Shown here piece by piece: positions 7,869 to 16,699 of a stretch of DNA of 64,000 nt. Numbering within the stretch: position 1 is the first letter of the stretch; every line of letters begins with the position of its first letter. The stretch is from Nocardiaceae bacterium (GTDB lineage Bacteria > Actinomycetota > Actinomycetes > Mycobacteriales > Mycobacteriaceae): NCBI GenBank assembly GCA_021372355.1, contig JAJFUQ010000094.1, positions 28,162 through 92,161 of the forward strand, read 5' to 3'. The notes under the pieces are model-generated. The model was given only the letters and a program-made list of their open reading frames with translations. It had not been told where the DNA came from and made no database searches. The position numbers and the translations under genes were made by a program.

Positions 7869-8710
7869 TTCGCGGGCTGGCGGCAGATCATCACGGGGCA
7901 GGGGCTGTGCTTGAGCAGGTGCTGACTCGTCGAGCCGAGGATCAGCGCGGCGGCCCGTCCGCGCCCGTGGCTGCCCACAACGACCAATCGCGCCTGCTTC
8001 GCGGACCCGGACAGAACATCTCGCGCGTCGCCCGCCATCGCGGTGGTGTGCACCTTGACATCCGGATACTTTTCGCTCCACCCGGCGAGGCTCTCGGACA
8101 AGAGCGCCTCGTGGTTTCCGCGGTGAGCATCGTGTCCGGCCTGCACGTCCCAGACATGCACTGCTTCGAGCGAGGCCTGGTACCAACTCGCGAATTCGAA
8201 GGCATGCGCGATCGCTGAGGTGCTGAGAGGACTGCCGTCGACGCCGACCACCACGCGCCCGAAACCGTGGGCGCCGCGCCACACCACGACCGGACAGGCC
8301 GCATGATTGGCGACCAGCGTGGCAGTCGAACCGATCATGAGCGATTCCAGACTCGCGGTTCGGTGCGCTCCGACCACCACGAGCCGCGCTCGTTGGCTCA
8401 GGGAAACGAGCATCAGATCCGCCGGTCCCTGCTTGGAGACGGTGTGCACGAGCAGGTCGGGAAACTTTTCCAGGACTCTCGCCGTGGCTTCGTCCAACCG
8501 CAGCGCCGCCACTGAGCTTTCGTCGGGCGTGGTCGCGTAGGCGAGGATCGCGGCATCGGTCAGATAAGCGCCGGGCACGGGAGCGGCGGTTGCGAGAACA
8601 AGCGGCGCCTTCATGAGGCTCGCAGTTTCGGCCGCCCAGAGGGCTGCACGAGTCGCCGTTGATGAGCCATCGATTCCGACGACGATGGACGTCGAATCCA
8701 CAAGGGTCAT
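7865..8710 (-). CDS. tandem-domain universal stress protein
   Basis: About 281 residues with two UspA domains, starting IVVGIDGSS and VVVGVDGSP. The C-terminal domain has the ATP motif GSHGRG followed at nine residues by GST; the first domain has the variant GAHRTA...IGST. I chose the ATG at 8710 (MTLVDSTS) because the domain begins right after it; an upstream start at 8809 would add a 33-residue tail with no family counterpart. A DosR-like box is 60-75 bp upstream. Paralogue of the Usp at 3648-4517; with the PNPOx-like neighbour the grouping resembles mycobacterial dormancy genes. Confidence 0.88.
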   Translation of the reverse strand: MTLVDSTSIVVGIDGSSTATRAALWAAETASLMKAPLVLATAAPVPGAYLTDAAILAYATTPDESSVAALRLDEATARVLEKFPDLLVHTVSKQGPADLMLVSLSQRARLVVVGAHRTASLESLMIGSTATLVANHAACPVVVWRGAHGFGRVVVGVDGSPLSTSAIAHAFEFASWYQASLEAVHVWDVQAGHDAHRGNHEALLSESLAGWSEKYPDVKVHTTAMAGDARDVLSGSAKQARLVVVGSHGRGRAAALILGSTSQHLLKHSPCPVMICRQPAN

Positions 8711-8771
8711 GACTCCAGAGTGCGCTTTTCTCAACAGGGTTGCGAGGGACTGCGGGGACGGACTGTGGCGA

Positions 8772-8785
8772 GGGACCAAGGTCGT
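8772..8785. promoter_or_regulatory. DosR-like box upstream of the second Usp gene
   Basis: GGGACCAAGGTCGT matches about ten of 14 positions of GGGACTWWAGTCCC (consensus from memory) and lies 62-75 bp upstream of the Usp start. Another GGGACT half-site is nearby at about 8747. No start site data are available. Confidence 0.3.
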
Positions 8786-8860
8786 TTTCTCGAGGCCCAA
8801 TGCCTGCATACGTCAACGCCTGCCGGGTATTTCGATGGAGTCGAAGGAGCGGCGAAACTC

Positions 8861-9838
8861 ATGGTTGAAGCGAATCTGCGGCCGGCGGCGGAAGCCGAGG
8901 ACTCATCGGGTCATCGGCTTCGGTCTTGGCGGGCAGTGATCGTCATCGCGGCTCTGGCGTTCGCCGCCTACATGCTGATCCCGCAATTCGACGACATCTG
9001 GCGCGCGTTCGGCCTGCTCGGCGACGGTCACGGAGCATGGTTGATGGCTGCGATCGTGGCATCTGGCTTCACCTATGTGGGTGCTGCCCTGACCTTGAAG
9101 AGCGCGAGTCCCCAACGGCTTCGACTAGGGCGCACTGCTGTCGTTGCGGTCGCAACGACGTTCGCGAATCAGTTCGCGCCATTCGGGCTGGGCGGCGATG
9201 CGGTCAACGTCCGGTACCTCGAGAAGACCGGCCACGATCGCGAGACCGCAGTGGGCGTCGTGGCGGCAACACTCGGCGCAGGCGTCGTGCTGCACGTGTT
9301 CTCGCTGGTCGTGGCGGTCCTGTGGCTCGGAGTGTCGGCGACGTTCATTCGGTCCGCGCTGCCGAGTGCCGGGACGGTCGCGATTGTGGTGGGCCTGGCG
9401 GTGCTCGCCGTCGTCCTCATCTGGTTTGTCGTGCGTCGGCGTCCTGATCTCGTGGAGCGCGCTCGCGATGCGGCGGCATCGGTCGGGCGTGTGTTGAAGC
9501 AGCCCCGTCGGGCGGTGATGCTCGTGACGGGTCAAGGCTTATTGATCGTCGCGTACATTGCGGCACTGGGCTTTTCGCTCCACGCGTTCGGTGCGCATCC
9601 CTCCGCGCTTCTCGTTGCCGCGGTCTACCTCGGCGGAACGGCGGTGGGGTCGACGGCGCCGACACCGTCGGGCCTCGGCGTCCTGGAGGCGGCGTTGGTG
9701 GGTGGGTTCGTCGTCGGAGGTGTCGCCACGGCACCGGCAATCGCAGGAGTCCTCACTTTCCGGCTCGCCACGCTGTGGCTGCCGGCGTTGGTCGGCTGGG
9801 CGGCGTACCGGATTCTGGTACGACAGGAATTTCTGTAG
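8861..9838 (+). CDS. LPG-synthase-TM / UPF0104-family integral membrane protein
   Basis: About 325 residues with roughly eight hydrophobic segments and the family hallmark region FANQFAPFGLGGDAVNVRYL, plus GGTAVGSTAPTPSGLGVLEA near the C-terminus. The family is the membrane (flippase) domain of lysylphosphatidylglycerol synthases, often found alone in Actinobacteria, with presumed lipid-transport roles. I chose the ATG at 8861, preceded by GGAG; the longer reading from 8720 overlaps the divergent Usp promoter. A paralogue from the same superfamily lies at 24810-25679. Confidence 0.8.
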   Translation: MVEANLRPAAEAEDSSGHRLRSWRAVIVIAALAFAAYMLIPQFDDIWRAFGLLGDGHGAWLMAAIVASGFTYVGAALTLKSASPQRLRLGRTAVVAVATTFANQFAPFGLGGDAVNVRYLEKTGHDRETAVGVVAATLGAGVVLHVFSLVVAVLWLGVSATFIRSALPSAGTVAIVVGLAVLAVVLIWFVVRRRPDLVERARDAAASVGRVLKQPRRAVMLVTGQGLLIVAYIAALGFSLHAFGAHPSALLVAAVYLGGTAVGSTAPTPSGLGVLEAALVGGFVVGGVATAPAIAGVLTFRLATLWLPALVGWAAYRILVRQEFL

Positions 9839-9906
9839 TCAGCAATTAGGACAATGTTCGCGAAGCGAGGGAGTGGCGGACTCTCTGCTCGGGTAATGGT
9901 TGGCTC

Positions 9907-10275
9907 ATGGATTGGAAAATCGAGCTGATCGCACTTCCCGTGACCGACGTCGACCGCGCCAAGAACTTCTACACGAGCATCGGCTTCAATGCCGACCACG
10001 ACCACACGCCGACTCACGATATTCGTTTTGTGCAGCTGACGCCGCCGGGCTCGGCGTGCTCGATCGCCATCGGCACCGGCATCACGCAAGCCCAGCCGGG
10101 GAGCGTCGAGGGGTTGCAGATCGTCGTCGCATCGGCGGACGAGGCATATGCGCAACTCGTCGCCGCGGGCGCGGATGCTTCTCCGGTCGTCGACATGGAC
10201 TGGGGGCGATTCACGTTCTTCGCGGACCCGGACGGCAACAAGTGGGCGGTTCAAGAGCTCCCGAAGTGGCGGTGA
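9907..10275 (+). CDS. VOC/glyoxalase-like metalloenzyme fold protein
   Basis: A 122-residue single vicinal-oxygen-chelate domain: IELIALPVTDVDRAKNFYTSIGF at the start and the typical closing FTFFADPDGNKWAVQE. A Glu/His metal set is only partly present (His near TPTHDIRFV, Glu in VQELP), so catalytic metal binding is uncertain. The substrate cannot be told. It ends 1 bp before the stop of the convergent small membrane protein gene. Confidence 0.82.
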   Translation: MDWKIELIALPVTDVDRAKNFYTSIGFNADHDHTPTHDIRFVQLTPPGSACSIAIGTGITQAQPGSVEGLQIVVASADEAYAQLVAAGADASPVVDMDWGRFTFFADPDGNKWAVQELPKWR

Positions 10276-10276
10276 C

Positions 10277-10465
10277 TCAGAAGGAGTAGTCCCGGAACGT
10301 CATGATCGTGCCGACGATCGCGATGGGAATGACGATCACCCAGTGCAGGATATGCACCCAAAGCGGTCGCGGCTCGCTGTACGCCCAGTAGATCGAGTAG
10401 TACGCGCCGAGGTTCAGCAGCACGCCGTAGAACGGTGTGCGTTGCGGATGCTTGCCGAGCTTCAT
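10277..10465 (-). CDS. small membrane protein, 62 residues
   Basis: Two hydrophobic stretches (about residues 13-29 and 35-56) with aromatic-rich edges. No family recognised. Support comes from tight convergent packing with the VOC gene and a divergent position relative to the gene at 10545, with no alternative reading in the space. Confidence 0.5.
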   Translation of the reverse strand: MKLGKHPQRTPFYGVLLNLGAYYSIYWAYSEPRPLWVHILHWVIVIPIAIVGTIMTFRDYSF

Positions 10466-10544
10466 ATATGGACCAACGTACTCCCGGGTTTTGGTGAGAA
10501 GGCGTATCTGCCCACCGCGAGAAGTCTGTGCTTACAGTCGAGAT

Positions 10545-11174
10545 ATGCCCATCTATCAGAGCGTCGGCATCGTTATCGGCGCTGTCGCCACCATTCTGGG
10601 GCTACCGAGGCTGTTCGACGACGTGACTAACTCCGCGCGACTCGAGAAGAAGCTCGATCTCATGCAACGACTGGCCGATAACGCCGTACTACCCGGCGTC
10701 AAACACGTCATGACCAACAAGAGCGCCGAATTGTCCAAGCGACTTGCGGCGATCTACGCGATCCCGAATGACCGCCGCGTCGTAGTCGATCTCGGGATGG
10801 GCATCACGTGGTTGGTCATCGGAACCGTGATATTGCCACGGGTTATCGACGATTTCGATCTGCCCAAATTCGATGGCATCCGGCCCATCTATTGGATCCT
10901 TGTCTACGCCGGCGTGTGGTTCACACTCCACGGTTTGATCCGGCATCGAACGGTCAGGATGAACCGGCGTCTCTACATGGAGCTCGGGGGCCCGATCGAT
11001 CCGCCGGTGTTGCACGCTCCGCCGCTTCGCCGGGTCTTCCAGCGCGGCGCGGTCACGCTGGGCCGAATCATGAAAAAGGCGAGGGCCAACTGGCAGATCA
11101 ATCCGGGCGTCACCCTGACCGAGCACGTGCGAGCTGTCATCACTGAGCTAGAGCACGGCGGCAAGCTCCGCTAA
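10545..11174 (+). CDS. membrane protein of unknown function
   Basis: A 209-residue protein with an N-terminal hydrophobic helix (IYQSVGIVIGAVATILGL), a soluble helical part with many Lys/Arg, a pair of hydrophobic segments around residues 85-103 and 118-135, and a positively charged C-terminal domain. I do not recognise the family. The ATG at 10545 was chosen because upstream codons are antisense to the small membrane protein. Its stop overlaps the stop of the convergent DUF1254 gene by 4 bp. Confidence 0.65.
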   Translation: MPIYQSVGIVIGAVATILGLPRLFDDVTNSARLEKKLDLMQRLADNAVLPGVKHVMTNKSAELSKRLAAIYAIPNDRRVVVDLGMGITWLVIGTVILPRVIDDFDLPKFDGIRPIYWILVYAGVWFTLHGLIRHRTVRMNRRLYMELGGPIDPPVLHAPPLRRVFQRGAVTLGRIMKKARANWQINPGVTLTEHVRAVITELEHGGKLR

Positions 11175-12499
11175 GCAGGGGCTGCGCCGACGAGAGCTTT
11201 CTGCACAATGGGCGGCGCCCACCGTCCGTTGAGGGCTTCGGGCTTCGGTGCGTACAAGCGCATCGTCACGCCGAGTGGGCCGAGAGGTGCGGGCAGCCAG
11301 TTGGAAACCCGTTGCGGACCGGGATTGCTGTGCTGAATGTAGAGGTCGAGCGAGCCGTCGGCGTTGTAGCTGAGCTGGTCGCGGTCGCCGATCGCGAATC
11401 GGTTGAGTTCATTGGCGGCCTGGAAACCTTCCGCGTCGTACATCGTGACTGACCAGAATGCGGCGGCGGGCGGCAGCTTGTCTGCGTCGAAGTGGATGAC
11501 GTAGTTGTTGTCGCCGGTGATCGGTTGTCCGTCGGCATCGGCGTTCAGAACCGGGTAGATCGCGTCCTCGGGTTGGTTTGCGCCGAGCCCGATCATGGCC
11601 ACCACGGCGCGGCGGAAGTACGCGTTTCCGTAAACGCCCATCGTGTCCGTCAGCATGGTCCAGCCGTGCACGGGGACTGCAAGGGTGGGGATCGCGGCCA
11701 TCATGTCCTTGAGGGCAGCGTTCCAGCCCGCCTCGATGTCCGCCCGCTGTGGAGTGTCGAAACGGCTGGCGTTGAACGGTTGTCCGGCAGTGATTCCCAG
11801 GCCTGTCAGGCGTGCGAGCTGAGAGAAGTCGGTCGCGTGCGGCGGGTTGACCGACATCAGATTGGCTCCGTAGGCCAGGTAGTCCAACGGTGCCATCCCG
11901 TTGACGACCCGCAGCGGGTCGGTCGTGATGTCGTGGGTCGGGTCGATCGCGAACTCGGCCGTGGGTCCGACTGGGGTGATTTCGTAGCCGGCCTGCACCG
12001 CGTGGACGGCGGGGTAGTCGGCGGGGCCGTTGGTCTGAGTGCGACCGATGATCCACACGTAGGGAGTGGGCGCCTTGATGACAGGCAGTCCGTCGGGGAC
12101 GGCACCGCTGTATCCGGGCGGCGTGACGACGTACTTCTGAGCGCCGGTGCCGGTCGTGCGTTTGCCGGGCACGGCGATGACGTCGGACCACATGTCGAGC
12201 ATCGGCAGCAGGTAGTACCGGTCGTCGGTGTCGGCCGCCTGGACGATGACCGGTCCGTTCGTCAGGTCGAGCCATGCCGATGAGTAGAGCGTGTCGAAGT
12301 TCGGCCGAACGACGGCGCGGAAGTCGGCGCTGGGAAACGCCGGCATGTGGTGGAACTGGTTGGGCGGTCCGAAGCCTGGTTTCGTTCCCGCCGCCGTGTT
12401 GATCTGCTGCAGCCGGGTGACATCCATCGTCACCAACGGGTAAAAGTAGACCGCCGCTTCGTAACTCAGGGTCGAGAGATCATCGGAAAGCGTGCTCAT
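11171..12499 (-). CDS. DUF1254/DUF1214 domain protein (paralogue 1)
   Basis: A 442-residue protein with an N-terminal DUF1254 domain (TLYSSAWLDL, then DRYYLLPMLDMWSDV) and a C-terminal DUF1214 domain (GNAYFRRAVVAMIGLGANQPEDAIYP, FWSVTMYDAEGF, and the NW-LPAPLGP tail). Members are widespread in Mycobacteriales and unlabelled in function. There is no signal peptide. Two more paralogues are at 20987-22569 (broken) and 22584-23990. An inverted repeat at 12568-12591 is upstream of the start and could be its operator. Confidence 0.85.
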   Translation of the reverse strand: MSTLSDDLSTLSYEAAVYFYPLVTMDVTRLQQINTAAGTKPGFGPPNQFHHMPAFPSADFRAVVRPNFDTLYSSAWLDLTNGPVIVQAADTDDRYYLLPMLDMWSDVIAVPGKRTTGTGAQKYVVTPPGYSGAVPDGLPVIKAPTPYVWIIGRTQTNGPADYPAVHAVQAGYEITPVGPTAEFAIDPTHDITTDPLRVVNGMAPLDYLAYGANLMSVNPPHATDFSQLARLTGLGITAGQPFNASRFDTPQRADIEAGWNAALKDMMAAIPTLAVPVHGWTMLTDTMGVYGNAYFRRAVVAMIGLGANQPEDAIYPVLNADADGQPITGDNNYVIHFDADKLPPAAAFWSVTMYDAEGFQAANELNRFAIGDRDQLSYNADGSLDLYIQHSNPGPQRVSNWLPAPLGPLGVTMRLYAPKPEALNGRWAPPIVQKALVGAAPA

Positions 12500-12567
12500 A
12501 GGACTGCCACCTCACCTTGAAAACGGGAACCATCCTAGAAATGACGTTACTCAGGAACTTAATTTCG

Positions 12568-12591
12568 ACATAGGGACGAATTGCCCTATGT
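12568..12591. promoter_or_regulatory. inverted repeat ACATAGGG/CCCTATGT
   Basis: Perfect 8-bp arms with an 8-bp spacer, followed by TTTTCTCG on the plus strand, inside the 319-bp gene-free interval between the divergent DUF1254 gene (12499) and epimerase gene (12819). It is AT-richer than its surroundings. It may be an operator for the DUF1254 gene; a terminator function is less likely because no gene reads into it. Confidence 0.4.
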
Positions 12592-12818
12592 TTTCTCGCC
12601 GATTGCTGCTTGACCTGGGCTTTTAATTGCTATTTGAATAACCGGAAACAAGGTCAGAGATATTGCGTGTCGACCGATCTTCGGACGCGGGAAAGGAATT
12701 ATCTCAGACGAGAATTGGAGGAAGCCGGACGTCTCGAATCATGGCAGGCATCGCGGAATCGGCCCCGGAACGAGGACGTTACGGCGCGGGTTGGCTCGGC
12801 CCCGCCTAGTGTGCAGTT

Positions 12819-13883
12819 ATGACTGAGATCGACCCGACGGCTCCTGTTCTGGTCACTGGAGCGAGCGGCTACATCGCCAGCTGGATCGTTCGCTACCTGC
12901 TGGAAGACGGCTACACAGTGCGCGGAACAGTGCGAAATCCGGACCGCGCCGAGAAGCTCACGCATCTGAACAAGCTCAGCGAAGCGCATCCCGGCAAGCT
13001 GTCGCTCTACAAGGCGGACTTGTTGGACGAGGGCAGCTTCGCCGAAGCGATGGACGGTTGCCAGCTGGTCATCCACACGGCGTCGCCCTTCCTCGTGGGG
13101 CGTGTCCGGGACCCGTACGAACAGCTGGTCCGGCCCGCGTTGGACGGCACGAAGAACGTGCTGACGACGGTGAACGCGACGAAATCTGTGCGTCGAGTCG
13201 TGCTGACCAGCAGTGTGGTGGCCATTTGCGGCGACAACATCGACATGCGCGGCAAAGAGATGTTCGGTGAAGATGACTGGAATTTCTCGAGCAGCGTCGA
13301 CCATCAGCCGTACCCGTACTCGAAGTTGGTGGCCGAGCGTGCCGCCTGGGAGATCTGCAAGGCCCAAAACCGCTGGGACATGGTGACGATCCATCCGGGT
13401 CTCGTGCTCGGGCCGTCGCTGACCACCGCGAGTGCGTCGGGCAGTCACACCACGATGCGGCACTTCGCTGACTTCAGCTTGGCCGTCGGTGCCCCTGATC
13501 TGGAAATGGGAGTCGTCGACGTGCGCGACGTCGCCCGCATGCACATCGCCGCAGGTTTCCTGCCGACGGCACATGGGCGGTACATCGCCAATACCGGGAC
13601 GCGCAGCATGCTCGAACTCGGTCAGGCGCTCCGCGCGAAGTTCGGGCGGGGTTACCCGTTCCCGTACGTGACGATGCCAAAGTTCATGATCAAGATCGGT
13701 GCGCCCGTCGCCGGACTGACTCGGGAATTCGTCGAACAGAACGTCGGCTGGCCACTCCGATTCGACAACCGCCGCAGCATCGCGGAGTTCGGGATCGACT
13801 ACCGCGCCCCCGAAGAGTCGGTCGTCGAACACTTTCAGCAGATGATCGACGACGGGCTCGTCCGCGGACGCGCGAAGCGCTAG
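12819..13883 (+). CDS. NAD(P)-dependent epimerase/dihydroflavonol-reductase-like enzyme
   Basis: A 354-residue extended short-chain dehydrogenase. It has the Rossmann Gly motif TGASGYIASW at the N-terminus, RNPDR after strand 2 (suggesting NADP), and the catalytic YPYSK. The combination of TGASGYIASW and the length fits aldehyde/ketone or dihydroflavonol-4-reductase-like enzymes. The physiological substrate is unknown. Its stop overlaps the stop of the convergent patatin gene through CTAG. Confidence 0.82.
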   Translation: MTEIDPTAPVLVTGASGYIASWIVRYLLEDGYTVRGTVRNPDRAEKLTHLNKLSEAHPGKLSLYKADLLDEGSFAEAMDGCQLVIHTASPFLVGRVRDPYEQLVRPALDGTKNVLTTVNATKSVRRVVLTSSVVAICGDNIDMRGKEMFGEDDWNFSSSVDHQPYPYSKLVAERAAWEICKAQNRWDMVTIHPGLVLGPSLTTASASGSHTTMRHFADFSLAVGAPDLEMGVVDVRDVARMHIAAGFLPTAHGRYIANTGTRSMLELGQALRAKFGRGYPFPYVTMPKFMIKIGAPVAGLTREFVEQNVGWPLRFDNRRSIAEFGIDYRAPEESVVEHFQQMIDDGLVRGRAKR

Positions 13884-15679
13884 TTCGCGCGCCGAGCCTC
13901 GATCGAGGCCAGGGTGTCTCGGTAGCCGATATCGATGATTCGCTCCATCGCGCTCATGTCGAACGTGTCGAAGCGGTTCACATCCGGATCGATGAAGTGG
14001 ATATCGCCGCGACGTCGCTCGAGTGCGGCAATCTGCTGGCTGCCCAGACTTGCCGCACGTTCGAGGATTCGCATGATGTTGGGCAATTTGGGGCCGTGAG
14101 CTCGTCGAAGTCCGATCCGGCGCGCGGGTGGGGCGTCGACCCCAGCAGCGCGGACCGACAATGAATTCGTCGCCCCCACATTGACGGCGACGATCGAATT
14201 GACGCCGGATTCCCGCATGACGTTCGTCGGGCAGTTGTTGAGGACACCGCCGTCGACCAGCAGATCCTCGCCATCGACGAGCGGTGGGACGATCCCCGGT
14301 ATCGACATGCTGGCGAGTACGTAGCGGTGCACCGACCCGGAACGGTGGACCACCAGACAGCTTCGAGTCAGGCTCACGGACACGCAAAAGTACGAGCGAG
14401 CAAGATCTTGGATCTCCCGATCGCCGAAAACTTCCGATAAGGCCCGAGCGGCTCGCCGAGAACTCAGCAGAGCGACGGTGGGAACGGTGAAGCCCCGCAT
14501 CGGTGCGTGGTCAGTCCAGATGATGCGTTGCTGGTTGACCATTTCGTCAAAGTCGAATTCGCACGCCCATTGAGCGCCGACAAGGGCACCCATGCTGGTT
14601 CCGCCAACCGCGTCGACCTCGATGCCGGCGTCACGCAGTGCGCGCAGCGCGCCGATGTGCGCAAAACCGCGCGCCCCGCCGCCACTGAGAACCACGCCCG
14701 TCGCGGTACCGGCGATGAAGCGACCGATTCGGGCCCAGTCGGCCGAGTGCGCGAGCCGCGCATTGTGGTGGCGCCAGAACTTGGCCTGGCGTAACCAGCG
14801 TTCCACGTCCGCGGGCCGGGTTCCCCGACGAATGAGAACCAGTTCGGTTGGCGTTCGATCCGCGACCTGCCGGATCTCGTCAAGTGCGGCTGCGTGTGCC
14901 GGGTCGCGGGGATCGGTGTCGTCGGCGGCCACGACCACCAGGCGATCAGCCTGGCGTATGACCTGCGCGGACCACGGACCGACGAATTCCGCGTCCGCGA
15001 CGTAGAGGACAAGGGACGCGCTGGCCTCTCGGTCGCGGAAGTAGTCGACGCTTCGGGAGTCAAAGCGATAGTCCCCGAGAGCAAGGTCGATGCCGGTGTC
15101 CCGGGCGAAGTCAGATGATCTGACGATGGGGATATCTCGTGGGATGACGTCGCGCAGTTGAGCCGTTGCCGCATTCACGTCCACGCCGGCGAGAACAAGT
15201 AGACCCACCGCCGCCGGAGCGGAATTCCGCGGGGTTTCGCCGCCTGTGGCAAGCCACTTCGCCAGCACATTCATCAGCGCAAGTGTGAATTCCGGGTGCT
15301 TTTCCACGAGAGTCTCGAAGCCGGCCTGCGACAGCCGGCCAACGATCGAGTCGCGGACTGCACGCACGCTCGCCGACCGTTTTCCGCGGGTCAACAATCC
15401 GACTTCGCCAACGGTGCTCGAGCGACCCACTTCGCGCAAGACGGTCTGGTCGCTGGACAGCACCACAAAGCGGCCCGAAACGACGAAATACATGGAATCC
15501 GAGGGATCTCCGGCACGGATCAGATACTCACCAGCGTCAACCGAGTGCCAGGTCAATCGAGAAAGAACAGGTGACGGGTCGAGGCTGCCCAGCAGCTCGA
15601 TTGACGTGAAGGCGGCATGGGCGTCAGCCAGCTCGGGTGGTATTTCGTGCAAGCCAATGATCTCCGTCCCGGTGGCCAC
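13880..15679 (-). CDS. cyclic-nucleotide-binding patatin-like phospholipase
   Basis: A 599-residue protein. Residues about 28-150 form a cNMP-binding domain (GEYLIRAGDPSDSMYFVVSG, then the phosphate-binding region VGEVGLLTRGKRSASVRAV). After a middle region resembling the nucleotide-binding part of NTE/RssA proteins comes a patatin domain (about 320-510) with the oxyanion loop GGGARGFAHIG, the nucleophile elbow GGTSMG and the catalytic DGG. Architecture matches neuropathy-target-esterase-like lysophospholipases, including mycobacterial Rv2565. The cNMP domain suggests control by cAMP. It is divergently paired with an FHA-cyclase gene across 75 bp. Confidence 0.9.
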   Translation of the reverse strand: MATGTEIIGLHEIPPELADAHAAFTSIELLGSLDPSPVLSRLTWHSVDAGEYLIRAGDPSDSMYFVVSGRFVVLSSDQTVLREVGRSSTVGEVGLLTRGKRSASVRAVRDSIVGRLSQAGFETLVEKHPEFTLALMNVLAKWLATGGETPRNSAPAAVGLLVLAGVDVNAATAQLRDVIPRDIPIVRSSDFARDTGIDLALGDYRFDSRSVDYFRDREASASLVLYVADAEFVGPWSAQVIRQADRLVVVAADDTDPRDPAHAAALDEIRQVADRTPTELVLIRRGTRPADVERWLRQAKFWRHHNARLAHSADWARIGRFIAGTATGVVLSGGGARGFAHIGALRALRDAGIEVDAVGGTSMGALVGAQWACEFDFDEMVNQQRIIWTDHAPMRGFTVPTVALLSSRRAARALSEVFGDREIQDLARSYFCVSVSLTRSCLVVHRSGSVHRYVLASMSIPGIVPPLVDGEDLLVDGGVLNNCPTNVMRESGVNSIVAVNVGATNSLSVRAAGVDAPPARRIGLRRAHGPKLPNIMRILERAASLGSQQIAALERRRGDIHFIDPDVNRFDTFDMSAMERIIDIGYRDTLASIEARRAN

Positions 15680-15754
15680 GAATGTTGCTCCGCGAACTGC
15701 GCCGATCGAATTGAGTTCGGTTGCGCGCTAATTCAGCTTAGATACGATGACGAA

Positions 15755-16699
15755 ATGGAGCGGTCGGAAGAGCCAAAGCCGGCGATTGCCGAGTTGGGCT
15801 GGGCCGGCCACCGTCGGTCGATCCCGATCGCCGATCAGCTTTTCATCGGTCGTGAATGTCCGGGGGTCGAGCGCAGCCGACGTTTCCTACTCAGCGGCGA
15901 CAACATCTCGAGAAATCACTGCGAAATTCGCCTCGATCTGGAACATGACCGTGCCTTTCTGATCGACACGTCGACCAACGGCACGTTGCTCGACGGCAAA
16001 TCCGTCGAACGCGGGGAACTCACTGCCCTGCAACCAGGTTCGATGATTCGAATCGGGGACGAGATATTCGAGTTCCGGTCCGCGCGATTCGGTTCGCCGG
16101 TCAACGCGATGGCGGACGAGACCGCCGCCATGATCCAAGTGCGCCAAATGGTTCTGGTCGTCGGCGACATCATCAATTACTCGGCGATCGCGCAGCACAC
16201 CGATCCGAATCTCATCGCCAATGGTGTTCGACGCCTATGGAATGAAGTGGGCGCGATCTTGGAACGGCATGGCGGCACCCTGAACCACTACGCGGGCGAC
16301 GCCATCTACTCGGTGTGGGATCGGGCGACTGACAAGCGGGCGGCCCACAACGCCCTGGACTTCTGTCGCGCCGCGCACCGACGCATCGCCGAACTCGGCA
16401 CCGAACTGGGCCTTGGGAATCCAGACGGATCGCCCATCGCGATGGGTTGGGCGATCGTCGTGGGTCCCGTAGCCGTGACCTCCATGACCCGGCGCAAAAC
16501 GGTCATCGGCGATACGACGAACCTGGTTTTCCGTCTGTCCGGTCTCGCGGGTCGGGACGGTCGAGCACCGATCGTCGTTTCCGAGCAGGTGCGATTGCTT
16601 CTGCCGGACGAACCGGGATTCGGCGACCCCGAAAGCGTGTTGACCAAAGGTCGAACGGGGACCGAGACCATCTACCCGATTTCGGTGAGCAGTACCTGA
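15755..16699 (+). CDS. FHA domain-class III nucleotide cyclase fusion
   Basis: A 314-residue protein. An FHA domain (about residues 15-115; IGRE, then SGDNISRNHCEI and DTSTNGTLLDG) suggests binding to a phosphothreonine partner. The cyclase domain (about 130-300) retains the metal Asp residues (VVGDIINYS and YAGDAIYSVWD) and the Asn/Arg pair (TTNLVFRL), but the position normally held by the adenine-contacting Lys is His (HYAGD), and the second specificity position is Thr. It may still be active with altered specificity or regulation. The ATG at 15755 fits the start of the FHA strand. It is divergent from the cNMP-binding phospholipase, its natural candidate effector. Confidence 0.83.
   Translation: MERSEEPKPAIAELGWAGHRRSIPIADQLFIGRECPGVERSRRFLLSGDNISRNHCEIRLDLEHDRAFLIDTSTNGTLLDGKSVERGELTALQPGSMIRIGDEIFEFRSARFGSPVNAMADETAAMIQVRQMVLVVGDIINYSAIAQHTDPNLIANGVRRLWNEVGAILERHGGTLNHYAGDAIYSVWDRATDKRAAHNALDFCRAAHRRIAELGTELGLGNPDGSPIAMGWAIVVGPVAVTSMTRRKTVIGDTTNLVFRLSGLAGRDGRAPIVVSEQVRLLLPDEPGFGDPESVLTKGRTGTETIYPISVSST

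Noticed and set aside
12610..12822. 70-residue reading frame on the plus strand upstream of the epimerase gene
   Set aside because: TTG start, no ribosome binding site, Arg/Asn-rich composition and no family; most likely leader DNA.
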